From Casuarina equisetifolia (Eukaryota; Streptophyta; Magnoliopsida; Fagales; Casuarinaceae): a stretch of DNA of 64,000 nt. The notes under the pieces were generated by a model. It was given only the letters and a program-made list of their open reading frames with translations. It was not told the origin of the DNA and did not search any database. This document shows, piece after piece, positions 44,211 to 55,741 of this stretch. The stretch is taken from positions 16,059,583 to 16,123,582 of the forward strand of contig CM052359.1 of assembly GCA_028551475.1 (NCBI GenBank), in the 5' to 3' direction. The stretch's first letter is position 1, and every line of letters starts with the position of its first letter. A program made the translations under genes and the position numbers.

Positions 44211-47200
44211 TCAGAGAGTGGGGAATTTATCATTATCCAATGGTTTGGTAAAAATATCAGTAAGTTGGTGGTCAGTCCGAACAAACTCAATGGAAATATC
44301 AGATTTTTCAACATGATCTCGAATGAAGTGATGTCTTATTTCTACATGCTTGGTTTTAAAGTGTTGGATCAAATTTTTAGTTAAATTTATAGCATTAGTA
44401 TTATTGTATTTCAATGGAATCTTAGTGGAGAAGATACCATAGTCTTCTAATTGTTGTTTCATCCATAGAATCTGAGCATAACAACTAGCTGCAACTATGT
44501 ATTTTGCCTTAGTGGAAGACAAAGCAATGCCATTTTGTTTCTTGGAGTGCCAAGAAACCAACATGTGTCCTAGAAATTGACATGTATCACTTGTACTTTT
44601 TCTATCTACTTTACAACCAACATAGTCAAAATCACTAAATGCATGTAAATCAAACATTGTGTTTCTAGAATACCAAATTCCTAATGTAACTGTATCCTTT
44701 AAGTACTGAAAGATTCTTTTGATAGCTTTTAGATGTTGTTCCTTAGGATTAGATTGAAATCGTGCACACAAACAAATACTAAACATGATGTCTGGCTGAG
44801 AAGCAATTAGATATAGTAAGGAACTAATCATGCCTCTATACATCTTAGAATCAACACTAACTCCAACATCATCATGTGAAAAAGATGTAGATGTACTCAT
44901 GGGAGTGTTTATTGGTTTAGAATCATGCATATTGTATTTTTTAAGCAACTCCTTTGTATATTTAGTTTGACTTATGAAAATTCCTCTAGATGTTTGTTTA
45001 ATTTGTAGGCTAAGAAAATAGTTTAGTTCACGCATCATACTTATTTCAAATTCATGCTTCATAGAATCTGCAAATTATTCACACATAACAGAATTTGTAG
45101 AACCAAATACAATATCATCAACATAGATTTGAACAATCAAAATGTCTTTTCCTTGTGTCTTAACAAACAAAGTATTATCTACCTTGTCTTTTCTAAAGTT
45201 TGTACTGACTAGATAGGTACTCAACTTGTCATACCAAGCCCGTGGAGCTTATTTCAAACCATATAAAGCTTTGAAAAGCTTGAATACATGATCTGGACAT
45301 GTGGGATCTTCAAATCCAGGTGGTTGTTTGACATAAACTTCTTCTTTTACAACACCATTTAAGAAGGCACTCTTTACATCCATTTGAAATAGAGTAAAGT
45401 TCTTGTAGCAAGCAAAAGCAAGCAACATTCATATGGCTTCTAATCTAGCTACGGGTGCAAATGTTTCATCATAGTCAATTCCTTCTTCTTGACCATATCC
45501 TTGTGCAACTAATCTAGCTTTGTTTTTGGTGATTGTCAAATTCTCATCTAATTTATTTCAAAACACCCATTTTGTCCTTATTATCGAATGGTTTTGGAAC
45601 CAACTTCCAAACTTTGCTTCTTTCAAACTGATTTAGTTCATCTTGCATAGCAAGATACCAACTTTCATCTTCAAAAGCCTTATCTACTTTCTTTGGCTCT
45701 TCTTGAGATAAGAAGGCTTGATATTCACATGTGTTGTGATATCTAGACCTTATACTGACTCTATTTATAGGATTTCCTAGGATATGTCGTTGATCTACTT
45801 CATTTCTTATTCTAGGAAAAGAAAATTCTCTTAAGTCTAACTCCCCCTCAATGAATGCATTCTTTTCATTCAATTCTTATTCAATAGAGTTCATATTAGA
45901 GTCATCTTTAAATTGTACATGAATAGATTCTTCAACAACTAGAGTTCTCTTATTGAAAACTCTATATGCTTTGCTAGTTTAAGAGTAACTGAGAAATATG
46001 GCCTTATCACTCTTAGAGTCAAGCTTTCCAAATGACTCTTTTCCATGGTTCAATACAAAGCATTTACTACCAAACACATGAAAGTAGAATATATTCAGTT
46101 TTCTACCAAACAATAACTCAAAAGGAGTCCTTTTCAAGATTAGTCTTAAGAATGCCTTATTTGAAATATAACAAGATGTGCTTACAGCCTCTCCCCAAAA
46201 ATGTTTAGGAGATTATATTCACACATCATGGTTCTAGCCACCTCTTGAAATGTCCTATTTTTTCTTTCTATAACACCATTTTGTTGTGGTGTCCTAAGTG
46301 TTGAGAAATTATGAAAAATGCCATTCTTGGAACAAAATTTCTCAAAAAGGTGATTTTCAAATTCACCACCATGATCTATCGAAATCTTAACTATAGTGAG
46401 ATCCTTTTCATTTTGAACCATTTTAGAAAAATCAACAAATTTCTTGAATACTTCATCTTTCCTAGCAAGTAGATGTACCCAGGTATATCTTATATAGTCA
46501 TGTACTATGACTAAGGCATAGTATTTCCTATTCACGGTAGCCGTTCTTAAAGGACCAAATAAATCCATGTGTATTAGTTCTAATGGTCTTGAGGTAGACA
46601 TTATTAGCTTTGGCTTAAAGCTACTTTAAGTGTGTTTCCCTTTCACACAAGCATCACATAACTTTTTCTTATCAAAGTTAAGCTTAGGTAACTCTCTAAC
46701 TAAGCCATTCTTAGATAGTTTCTCTACCAGTCCTAAACTAGCATGACCAAGTTTCCTATGCCACAACCAAGCATCAACACTATTATTAACAATTAAGCAT
46801 GTTTGTTCATTTGTTAATTTGCTAAGATCAAGTACATAAATATTGTCTTTTCTTTTCCTAATAATTCTTACATTATTTTCCATATTTTCAACAAGACAAA
46901 GTTCTTTTCCAAAATTTGATTTTGAAATTATTATCACATAATTGACTTATACTCAATAAATTAAATTTCAATTCGTCAACATACAACACATCAGATATGA
47001 GGAGAGATTTCGGGTTACCTATGGTGCCTATACCCTTAATTTTTCCTTTAGAGTTATCTCTAAAAGATATGGTGCCTCTAGATTTCAACTCAAGTGTTGA
47101 GAACAGCTCCATCATCCCAGTCATATGACAAGAACAGCTATTGTCCAGAATCCATAACTCTTTATGATTCTTTTTGTCTATGTTCTTGCTCATATCCTGC

Positions 47201-47790
47201 AGAAACAAAAATTTGTGTTGGAGATCTTGGTACCCTTTTTTCTTTGGGTCTGTGAGTGTTAGTTTCTACTACACTATTTATCTTCTTAGGTATCCACACC
47301 TTCTTGATCTTATATGCTCTTCTAAGTCTAATTGGATGTGTATCAAACGAATGACCAATATAGTTACAATGAAAATATTTATAATGCAATGGAAATGCAC
47401 AGTCCTTATTTTCAAAAAATTTTGTAGATGTTTTTGTGTTCTTCAAAGAGTTATATCCTATACCAGCTTTATTGTATACATTTCTTTGTGATTTTAACAT
47501 ATTATTTAACAAGTTACTGCCTTTTGTGAATTTGTGTAACAGCATAGTAGTGTCATCCAATTTCTTTTGAATTTCATGTTTCTCTTTTTCTAGCTTTAGT
47601 ATTTTCATGTTAAGTGTGGTTATGTCCTGGTTCTCACAAACAGTTTTTGAGATATCATCATGCTTGTTTTCTAGATCAGAACAAATATCAATCATAGAAC
47701 ATGTATTGGATTTCACAAAAATATTCTCAGATATGTTAACACATTCATGCATACAAGTCACAGAAGATGTATGACAAGTTTATCAATTTC
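44211..47790 (-). pseudogene. Copia element 4: gag C-terminus, protease, integrase, reverse transcriptase, RNase H
   Basis: Best-preserved Copia coding in the window. From the 5' side: 47761-47162, gag C-terminus with a coiled coil and a damaged zinc knuckle (YFHCNYIGHSFDTH); 47208-46888, protease region WILDNSCSCHMTG (Asp-Ser-Gly changed to Asp-Asn-Ser); 46937-46626, pre-integrase domain (LWHRKLGHASLGLVEKL); 46601-46182, integrase core with ELIHMDLFG, IDHGGEFEN and QQNGVIERKNRT, so all three acidic residues are present. The RT start lies in 45873-45553. The active site is intact as YVDDIVFGS near 45126-45100. Frame 45062-44211 (283 codons) carries the RT end and RNase H (DRKSTSDTCQFL; HHFIRDHV). 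A TAA near 45071 and frameshifts near 45550, 46000 and 46620 inactivate it. The gag N-terminus is missing here. Confidence 0.9.
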
Positions 47791-47794
47791 AGAT

Positions 47795-48904
47795 AAATAT
47801 ATCATTATTGGACCGACCATCTATATTGGACTGATGTTGGACTGATTAGAAATTGGAGGGCCAGAGAAGATGAAGCCCGTAGAACTCAGCTTGAGTGCAT
47901 ATCACTTAAGTGAAATGCGACCATTTCACTTTGATAAGAGGTTAAGCTCTTATGTCAAATAGATTGAAGCCCTAGCCGCATACCTAATCGAAGCCATCCT
48001 CCTCCTTCTCTTTTTCTCTCAACTACCAACTCTCCAACGGGAAGAAGAATGAAGCGATGGATTGTCAAAACGGATTTCTACTGCAAAAATCATCATCTTT
48101 GCAACTATATTATGTCACTTCTATTAAGTCTCAATGGTAGAATATCAAACAAGTTTGAACCAAAACCCTAAAGTGTTCAAGGTTTGATAATCTGCTATAA
48201 AAGGAGCTTCGGATAAATGTTTGGTGCTTGTTGAATGATATATTGCTAATTTGATTAAAAGAGATTGAAGCTTTGAATCATTTGCTCTCACTGTCGTGTT
48301 CTTCAATCCTTGGAGAAAGAAAGAATTTTCAGTGATATTCCTTAAATTCATAATCCTGTGAATATCAACTGATAGATTGATCTTTATATATGTTAGATTA
48401 TCTCAAATATTATTTGCACATAAAGATCTTTGTAAATTTGAAACCCTAACTTTGTGAAAATTAGGGGGTTTCATGATTAGAGCTTGAATTAATTCTTTAT
48501 ATGTTTAATTGGCTATTTGATAAGCTTAATTCCTCACTTATATTACATATTTAAGGATTAGCTTGATGTACTAAGGTTTTAGAATCCTAACCTTGTAATT
48601 GAGAATTGAAATAACTCCTTGTTAATGAGTTGTGAAGTGTAGGAGAGGGATTCTCCTAGCTTGAAGTAAAGTAGACCTCAACTTGGTTTAAGTTGAAGAA
48701 GAAGAGGGTAGAAGTAGGTGAAAAGTGTCAAACCACCGTGTAATTCTTTGAGTCTGATTATCTTATTTTAATTCCTGATTATATGTTATGATATTATTGT
48801 GTTAACTAACAACCTTGCATGAATAGTTAAAAAATTAACAAATACAAGATAAAATCTAAATATCCGATTCAACCCCCCTTCTTGGATAGCCATAAAACCT
48901 TACA
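47795..48904 (+). repeat. Inverted copy of the Copia element 4 LTR, 5'-truncated
   Basis: Plus-orientation LTR sequence ending GCCATAAAACCTTACA, directly followed by a primer-binding site. The first several hundred bp of a full LTR are missing. Its left 684 bp is the mirror of 49385-50068. The frame 48145-48351 (minus) and the frame 49512-49718 (plus) encode the same 68 residues because of this mirror, not because they are genes. Confidence 0.85.
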
Positions 48905-48905
48905 A

Positions 48906-48920
48906 TTGGCATCTAGAGCT
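48906..48920 (+). other. Primer-binding site beside the inverted LTR
   Basis: TTGGCATCTAGAGCT one base after the LTR end at 48904. Initiator tRNA-Met-like, as at 12843 and 8553. Confidence 0.7.
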
Positions 48921-48967
48921 AGGTTATCTGTTTTAAAGGCTTAACATCATAGAGTAGATCCACTTAG

Positions 48968-49095
48968 ATGGCTGTAGAGAAAGGAGTAGTTGTTACAGGG
49001 TATAATAAACCACCTCTGTTTGATGGGATAAATTATAGACATTAGAAGAAATTTATGCAAGTTTTTATTGTCGGTCAAGACCCTAAAGCTTGAGT
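48968..49095 (+). pseudogene. gag: Copia gag N-terminal fragment
   Basis: The ATG at 48968 starts GVVVTGYNKPPLFDGINYRH, then a TAG replaces the Trp of the sister copy at 12903. The fragment ends at about 49095 (VGQDPKA), where LTR-derived sequence in the opposite orientation begins. Its orientation is opposite to the rest of element 4. Confidence 0.8.
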
Positions 49096-49108
49096 TACTC
49101 AACATCAG

Positions 49109-52067
49109 TCCAATATAGATGGTTTCAAATTTACAAAGATCTTTATGTGCAAATAATATTTGAGATAATCTAGCACATATAAAGATCAATCTATCAGTTG
49201 ATATTCACAGGATTATGAATTTAAGGAATATCACTGAAAATTCTTTCTTTCTCCAAGGATTGAAGAACACGACAGTGAGAGCAAATGATTCAAAGCTTCA
49301 ATCTCTTTTAATCAAATTAGCAATATATCGTCCAATATAGATGGTTTCAAATTTACAAAGATATGGTTTAGCAATATATCGTCCAATCATGAAACCCCCT
49401 AATTTTCACAAAGTTAGGGTTTCAAATTTACAAAGATCTTTATGTGCAAATAATATTTGAGATAATCTAGCACATATAAAGATCAATCTATCAGTTGATA
49501 TTCACAGGATTATGAATTTAAGGAATATCACTGAAAATTCTTTCTTTCTCCAAGGATTGAAGAACACGACAGTGAGAGCAAATGATTCAAAGCTTCAATC
49601 TCTTTTAATCAAATTAGCAATATATCATTCAACAAGCACCAAACATTTATCCGAAGCTCCTTTTATAGCAGATTATCAAACCTTGAACACTTTAGGGTTT
49701 TGGTTCAAACTTGTTTGATATTCTACCATTGAGACTTAATAGAAGTGACATAATACAGTTGCAAAGATGATGATTTTTGCAGTAGAAATCCGTTTTGACA
49801 ATCCATCGCTTCATTCTTCTTCCCGTTGGAGAGTTGGTAGTTGAGAGAAAAAGAGAAGGAGGAGGATGGCTTCGATTAGGTATGCGGCTAGGGCTTCAAT
49901 CTATTTGACATAAGAGCTTAACCTCTTATCAAAGTGAAATGGTCGCATTTCACTTAAGTGATATGCACTCAAGCTGAGTTCTACGGGCTTCATCTTCTCT
50001 GGCCCTCCAATTTCTAATCAGTCCAACATCAGTCCAATATAGATGGTCGGTCCAATAATGATATATTTTCTCTCATATTTAACTTGAACAAATAGCATAC
50101 CTTTATCCTTCAAGTGTACCTATAAGCACATAATTTTCAAGTATCACATTCTGTTCAATGAAATTCTATATGCAAGTGTATATGTCGAACAAATAATATA
50201 ATAATGAGTATGAGTATCGTCCTACAAGGACTGGTGTTTACTAAACTAATTAAGTACTAACAATAAATAGACTCCAGAGTTTATCTAGCCAACAGAAATG
50301 ATAGAACATGAATTGAATAATTAAATTTAATCTAAACTTAATGAACTAAATATGTTAAAGCGTTCGATTTCACCTAATTACTATATACAAATGTCAATCG
50401 CTCATGCTAGCAAGATTAATTATACTTATGTGATGGCGAAATTTCCTAGTTTATTCACTATCTTATATCTAGATATAGCGAACCTACTTAGCTCATTAAT
50501 TTGTTGTGAGTGTACATATGAATTAAATGAACTAAGTGCATTAAGATTTGTGAATATTCCAGTTTACACCTAAAGTTACACAAATCATATGGTATATGTC
50601 TATCCATATTAATCTATGGTTACATATTACATGAAACAACTGCATGTTATCCCCTGTTGGTTTCAAACATGCAAATCATATCATTTAAGTAATAGCTAGT
50701 CACCCAAATACATTAAGATCAATAACATATAACTTCACATTCATAAAATATCTAACAAAATATAAATAATTATAACATTAATTAAGTTCTATCATAGCTC
50801 TAACAAACTAAACTAAGACAACATATTTACATAAACTAGAATAGTGCAGGAAATTAAACAACAAATTTTGTAAATTAAAAACATTAAGCTGTCACTAAAA
50901 ATGTTTTCAAATCACAAAATAAGTTGCACAAATCTGCACTTCAGGAGGAGAAGAAGATTCTGTCCGGGGAAAAAATAAGCTGCCACGCGCCACTGCCACG
51001 CACCGGTCACGCGGCGCCGTGAGCCGCTGCTACTCTTCACGAAAACCCCCAGAAAGTTACCCAGGATGCCAATCTGTCGACAGGTCATGCAGATCTGCCG
51101 AAAAGCCACCAGAAAAGTCCCAGTTTTGCCGTAAATCACCCACGAACGGTGTTTACCATTGTCACCAGAAACTGCCGTGAAAGCGCTCCAATCTGCTACA
51201 GAAACGCCATAAATCACACAAAGGGCTCAGATCTGTTCTTTTCTTGCCCAAAAAAGCCCAAAACTCGCCGAAAAAGTGCAACTTTGATGGTCGAAAAACT
51301 CTCGGTATCGTGCTCTCCGTCGCCAGAAAAGAACGTGCAGACGGTCTGTGTTCGCACAACCGTTGCGCGTTCTCAGAGTCCCACGCTGTTGCGCATGGGC
51401 TCTACCTTTCCGGCGAAGGAGAAACTCCGATCACGCGGGTCTCTTTCTCTCTCCTGATGTTTTTCCAGTTTGACCCTGTATTCTCCGTTCTCACTACTGC
51501 AGTCCTGCATGATAATTCTCTTTTTTCCTTTTCACGGTCCTACGTTTTTCCTTCTGTTTCGGTCACATGCTTTCCCTATGCTTTCCCTTGTTAAGTCTTC
51601 CATATGTTTGATTAATTGCTTCTTTCACGTGAGTTCTTTTCTCTTCTCTTTTCCTTCCCATTTTGCTTCATTTCCTTTATTTTCTTTCATTTTGGGTTTG
51701 TTACATAAAATAACAAAATATGCATAAATATAATTGAATACAAATATAATCTAATAAAATAATATTAAATATCAGCTAAAATAATCAAAATAACTCTATA
51801 TAAAATAGAGTTATCACACATTCTTTTATTATAAACACTAATATGAATTATTTTACTAATTAAATCACACATAAAATAATTCTTTTTAACTCCATATGTA
51901 ATGTTTGATAGTGGAATGTAAGAAACTGGCTACTTTATAATATCATTAATTGATATTATAATTTGCACATCTTTTACTTCGTTTGATATTTAATATTTGC
52001 ACACAAACTCATATATTCATAAATAAAATTTTTCTCAACAAAACATATAAACACATGATTTTCAACA
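49109..52067 (-). repeat. Copia element 4, 5' LTR, scrambled at its inner end and split by an Athila solo LTR
   Basis: Minus-orientation LTR: 52067 (TGTTGAAAATCATG) to 51817, then 50151 down to about 49385 in normal order. Beyond that is a mosaic: 49123-49329 repeats 49420-49626 with an offset of 297 bp, linked by short pieces of TCCAATATAGATGG and AGCAATATATCGTCCAAT (49330-49390). The expected LTR end and primer site are absent on this side. Confidence 0.75.
50152..51816 (-). mobile_element. Athila-type solo LTR (long class, 1665 bp)
   Basis: Plus strand TGTTCAATG...AGAGTTATCA. CACATTC precedes (50145-50151) and follows it (51817-51823), and the host Copia LTR reads through this point in sister copies (AAGTATCACATTCTTTTATT). 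It contains a GC-rich module (about 50930-51450) absent from the short class. The frames at 50912, 51149 and 51244 fall in that module and are not recognisable genes. Confidence 0.9.
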
Positions 52068-52134
52068 CATTCACCATTGTTGGTAAAGTTAAGAGGGGTA
52101 TTTAAAGGTACTTGATCATTTTATTTTCAGAACT
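52068..52134 (+). pseudogene. Large LINE: 67-bp sliver between two insertions
   Basis: Starts with the CATTC duplication and reads PLLVKLRGVFKGT, the stretch after the endonuclease Ser-Asp-His block. It ends at GAACT, next to the Athila solo LTR, and the LINE resumes at 53939. Confidence 0.7.
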
Positions 52135-53938
52135 TGTTCGGTGAAATTTTACATGCAAGTGTACATGTCAAATAAATAATATAATGATAAGTAAATATAT
52201 CATCCCACAGAGATTGGTGCTTACTGAACTAACTAATTACTAATGGAGAACAGTTTCTAAAGTTTATCTAGCAAATTAAAGAGGTAAAACATAGATTGAC
52301 TAACTAAATTTAACCTAAACTTACTTAATGAAACATGCTAGAGTGTTCGATTTCACCTAATTACTAGGTACAAATGTCACTTATTCATGCTTGCAAAGAT
52401 TAATTCTACTTAAATGATAATGGAATTTCCTAATTTATTCATTATCCTATGTATAGGTATAGCAAACCTACTTAGCTCATTAACTTATTATATTTCTACC
52501 CATGAATTAAATAAACTAAGTGCATTAAGATATATGAATATTCTAGTTTACACCTAAAGCCACATAAATCATATGGTATATGTCTATCCATATTAACCTA
52601 TGGTTGCATATTACAAGAAGCAACTACATGTCATTTCTTATCATTCTCTAACATGTAAATCAAATCATTTAAGTGGTAGTTACTCACTTAAATACATTAA
52701 ACATAGTGATATGCAACATCACATACATAAAACATCTCATAAAACATTCAATAATCATACCATTCATACATCATAATCAAGTTCCATCATAGCTTTAACA
52801 TAATAAACTAAAACATCATATTTACACAAACAAAAGTAGTAAAGAAACTTGAACAAAGCATTCTATAAACTAAAAACACAAAAGTTGTCACCAAAGTGTC
52901 TTCAATTCACAAGAAGTTTGCACAAATTTGCACAGAAGAGTAAGTAGAAGAAGTTGTTTGAAAAATGGGACAAAAAGTAGTAGCCATGCACCTCCACATG
53001 CCTTCACCACGCATTGTCATGCGTCAGTGCCATGCACCACCGTATACCACCATGCACTACCATATGCCATTGTACACCAGCACGAACCATTGTTTGCTAC
53101 CACGTGCTGCCATACACCAGCATGCGCCACTGTCGCTCTTCATGAAAAATGCTAGAAAAGGTAGAGGAGGACTTTTAGAGTGCCGATCTACAAAAGAAAT
53201 GGGGAAATCTACTACAAAAATGTGTAGATCCGATGGAAACAAGTCTAGATGTTGTTTGCCATTCTTCACTAGAAAACAATCATGAAACTACTTGAATATG
53301 CTATAAAGATGCCAAAAATTTCTTAGAGATGTTAGATCTACTCCTTCCTTATTGAAACTAAATGAGAACTACCAAAAATGTGTCAAAAATTTGGAAAATG
53401 GGACCTAGACAGTGATTGCACAATCCAAATTCCTTTTTTTTTTCTTTGCCGAAAAACCCAACAGATTCCAAGCAGAAGAGATCAATCGATGTTGGCACAA
53501 CTAGTCTCTCTTTTCTCCTTCTTTCTTTTCTCTTTCTTGGTCCCTAGTGTCTTTCCTAGGTTGGTTAACTTTTGCACAACCGCCCCCCTCTATGTCACAA
53601 CCACACACTCACTTGTCCTTTTTTTCTCTCTTTCTTCTTTCTATTTGCTCAACCACCAACCTAATAACAGACAACCTTCATTTTCTTCTTCTTCTTTTTT
53701 CATCTCTCTCCTCACATGGGTTCCACGTGCATACAATACACTAGTTGGCCTTTTGCCTTTTTTCTTTCCTTTCTTTCAATATTTTGCTTCATTTTTCTTG
53801 TTTTTCTATTTTCTTAGGTTTGTTGTAAGAAAAACAAAACTTAAATCAATATGGATGAATACAAATATAATTACAAAAATATTATATTGTATTTTTGCTA
53901 AAGTAAACAAAATAACTCTATAAAAAATAGAGTAATTA
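52135..53938 (-). mobile_element. Athila-type solo LTR (long class, 1804 bp), near-matching target duplication GAACT/GAAGT
   Basis: Plus strand TGTTCGGTG...AGAGTAATTA (decayed from AGAGTTATCA). GAACT precedes and GAAGT follows it. The internal module (about 52930-53480) is homologous in position to those of 50152-51816 and 60240-61991, with runs of CACCA/CATGC. Frames at 52928, 52965 and 53378 lie in it and show no known product. Confidence 0.85.
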
Positions 53939-55741
53939 GAAGTAATGGTTGGACGTGACAACAATAATAGACTGATTGCAAGATAGTGGACTAGTCACTT
54001 AATTGAGTTGCCATGGATACACATGCACTTGAGAAGCATCAAGTTTAAAAAAGCCTTGTAGGAGTGGTAATGACAAAATAAAAGCAATAAGGAACAACAA
54101 ATAGCATACCTCATAGAGCAGGTGCACAAAAAGGAATGTTAATTGCAAGAGGCATGGTCAAAAATGATTTTCAAAGAGCTTTAAACAAGGCAAGAACACT
54201 TGATATAAACCATTGAGGAGGAAGAAGGTGTTTTAAGAGACAAAGCTTATGTCAAATGGTTTCAAGAATAGGACTAGAACTTAGGATACTTTTAAGTGTG
54301 TATTAGGGAGAGATGTCTAGCTTCTTAATTTAACTTTAAGCTATTAAATGGAACAACAATGCATGATGTGAAGATTTTAGATCCTATAGCTATGGATTTC
54401 TACAAAGAGTTATTGACGTCATAAAAGGGCATAATATGATGATCATGAGATGGAGGATTTTCTCAATCAAATCCTGAGATTAGTAATGGCAAAGCAAAAT
54501 GATATACTATGTAAAATCCCAACCTAGGAAGTAGTTAAAAACCTTGATTCTAATAGTGCTCAAAGACTAGATGGATTCATAGGCCATTTTTTTAAGGTTG
54601 CTTAGGAGGTGGTTAAAGAAGATTTATATGAAGCAATTGTTGATTTCTTTAAAGGGGTTAGATTCCAAAAAACACAACTGCAATCATTTTAGCATTAATC
54701 CCTAAAGTTGCTTAGCTAAGTAACTTTTCAAATCTAAGACTAATAAGCTTAGGCATTTACCAATATAAGGTCTTAGCAAAACTTTTTAATGATAGGCTAG
54801 CTAAGATTCTTCCTTAAGTAATTTTTCTAGAACAATCTAGTTTTGTAAAAGATAGATTCATACAAAAAAAACATAGCTTTGACATAGGAAATGATTCATG
54901 AAATAAATAGAAAGGTACTAGGGGGTAATGTGGTTATTAAAATGGATATGTCAAAAGCATATGACAAGTTGGAATGGTCCTTTCTATTGAGAGTTATGCA
55001 GAGCTTTAGATTTTCAAAGGAATAGATTGATATGATGTATCATTACATTTCCAATAATTGGTTTTCTATACAAATGTAAGGAGAGAAGTTTGGTTTCCTC
55101 CATTCAACGAGGGGCTACATCAAGGGGACCCTCTATCACCAAGCCTATTCATACTAGCACAAAAGGATTTTTCTTGATAGTTGAAACATCTAATAGAAGT
55201 TGGGGATATTAGAAGCTAGAAAGGTGTAAATGATTTTAGTTATGTGTCTCATTTTCTATATGCAAATGATATGATAGTTTTTATAAATGGGTAGAAGAGG
55301 TCAATTATAAAGTTTATAGAGTTATTGAAGGAATATGAATGTCATAATGGACAAAAAGTAAATGTGACTAAAAATATAACTTCGTATTGGCAAATAAGGC
55401 ACCTCTTCATAGACAACAATAGATTTAGAGTTAGACATGGTCTTCTCTAACAGACTAACCAATGAAGTATCTAGGAGTTCTACTTTTTAAGGAAAGATCA
55501 AAGAGAAGTTATTATGATGAGATTTTTAGGAAGATTATAGGGTGAATCACTAATTGGAAGAATCATTTTTCTTTCCCATGGAGGGAAGCTAGTACTAGAA
55601 GAGTGTTTTGTCCTCCATCCTTATCCATTGTTTATCAATAACCAAAGCTCCAAAAGTAGTGTTGCAAGAGATAAGCAAGTATATGTCTGAATTCTTATAG
55701 AGTTATATAGGGGATCATAGAGCACACTAAGTGAGGTGTGC
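53939..55741 (+). pseudogene. Large LINE: reverse transcriptase domain
   Basis: Translated across stops and frameshifts, the plus strand gives AYVKWFQE near 54230, EAIVDFFKG near 54630, a block like Y-K-V-L-A-K-x-x-x-D-R-L near 54760, EMIHEINRKVLGGNVVIKMD near 54890, then MSKAYDKLEW and RGLHQGDPLSPSLFILA near 55110-55165. These are the RVT_1 blocks of plant L1-type LINEs. A readable F-Y-A-N-D-M-I motif near 55255 stands at the F/Y-A-D-D active site, with the first Asp changed to Asn. LINE RT copies RNA into DNA at the nicked target. It is cut at 55741 by the next solo LTR. Confidence 0.8.

Larger units (their letters stand above)
47795..50068. repeat. Large inverted repeat: 684-bp arms, 906-bp spacer
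   Basis: Arms 47795-48478 and 49385-50068 are reverse complements of equal length. Reading them side by side I found three differences, near 48107, 48393 and 48396, all C-to-T or G-to-A in the left arm. The arms are far more alike than either is to the 3' LTR of the same element. RNA made across it on either strand could fold into a long double-stranded stem. Confidence 0.9.
41744..52067 (-). mobile_element. Copia element 4, rearranged, target duplication CATTC
   Basis: CATTC flanks both ends (41739-41743 and 52068-52072) and the LINE frame continues beyond. In minus orientation: 5' LTR (52067 down to about 49109, interrupted by an Athila solo LTR), an inverted LTR/primer-site/gag piece (47795-49095), gag C-terminus to RNase H (47790-44211), polypurine tract (43660-43641) and 3' LTR (43640-41744). 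The two LTRs differ by roughly 8 percent over the last 245 bp by eye, so the insertion is old. The left terminal dinucleotide has decayed (TATAAGG for TGTAAGG). Confidence 0.85.

Noticed and set aside
48145-49718. Identical 68-residue frames at 48145-48351 (minus) and 49512-49718 (plus) as a duplicated gene
   Set aside because: Both lie in the arms of the inverted LTR repeat; identity is explained by the recent DNA duplication, and sister LTRs do not keep the frame.
51149-51594. Cys/Ser-rich frames in the GC-rich module as possible genes
   Set aside because: The corresponding modules in the other long LTRs (52930-53480, 61060-61580) do not encode the same protein, so there is no sign of coding constraint.
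53378-53923. 181-codon Phe/Leu/Ser-rich frame that looks like a membrane protein
   Set aside because: Produced by a T/C-rich stretch inside a solo LTR; it runs into the LTR end.
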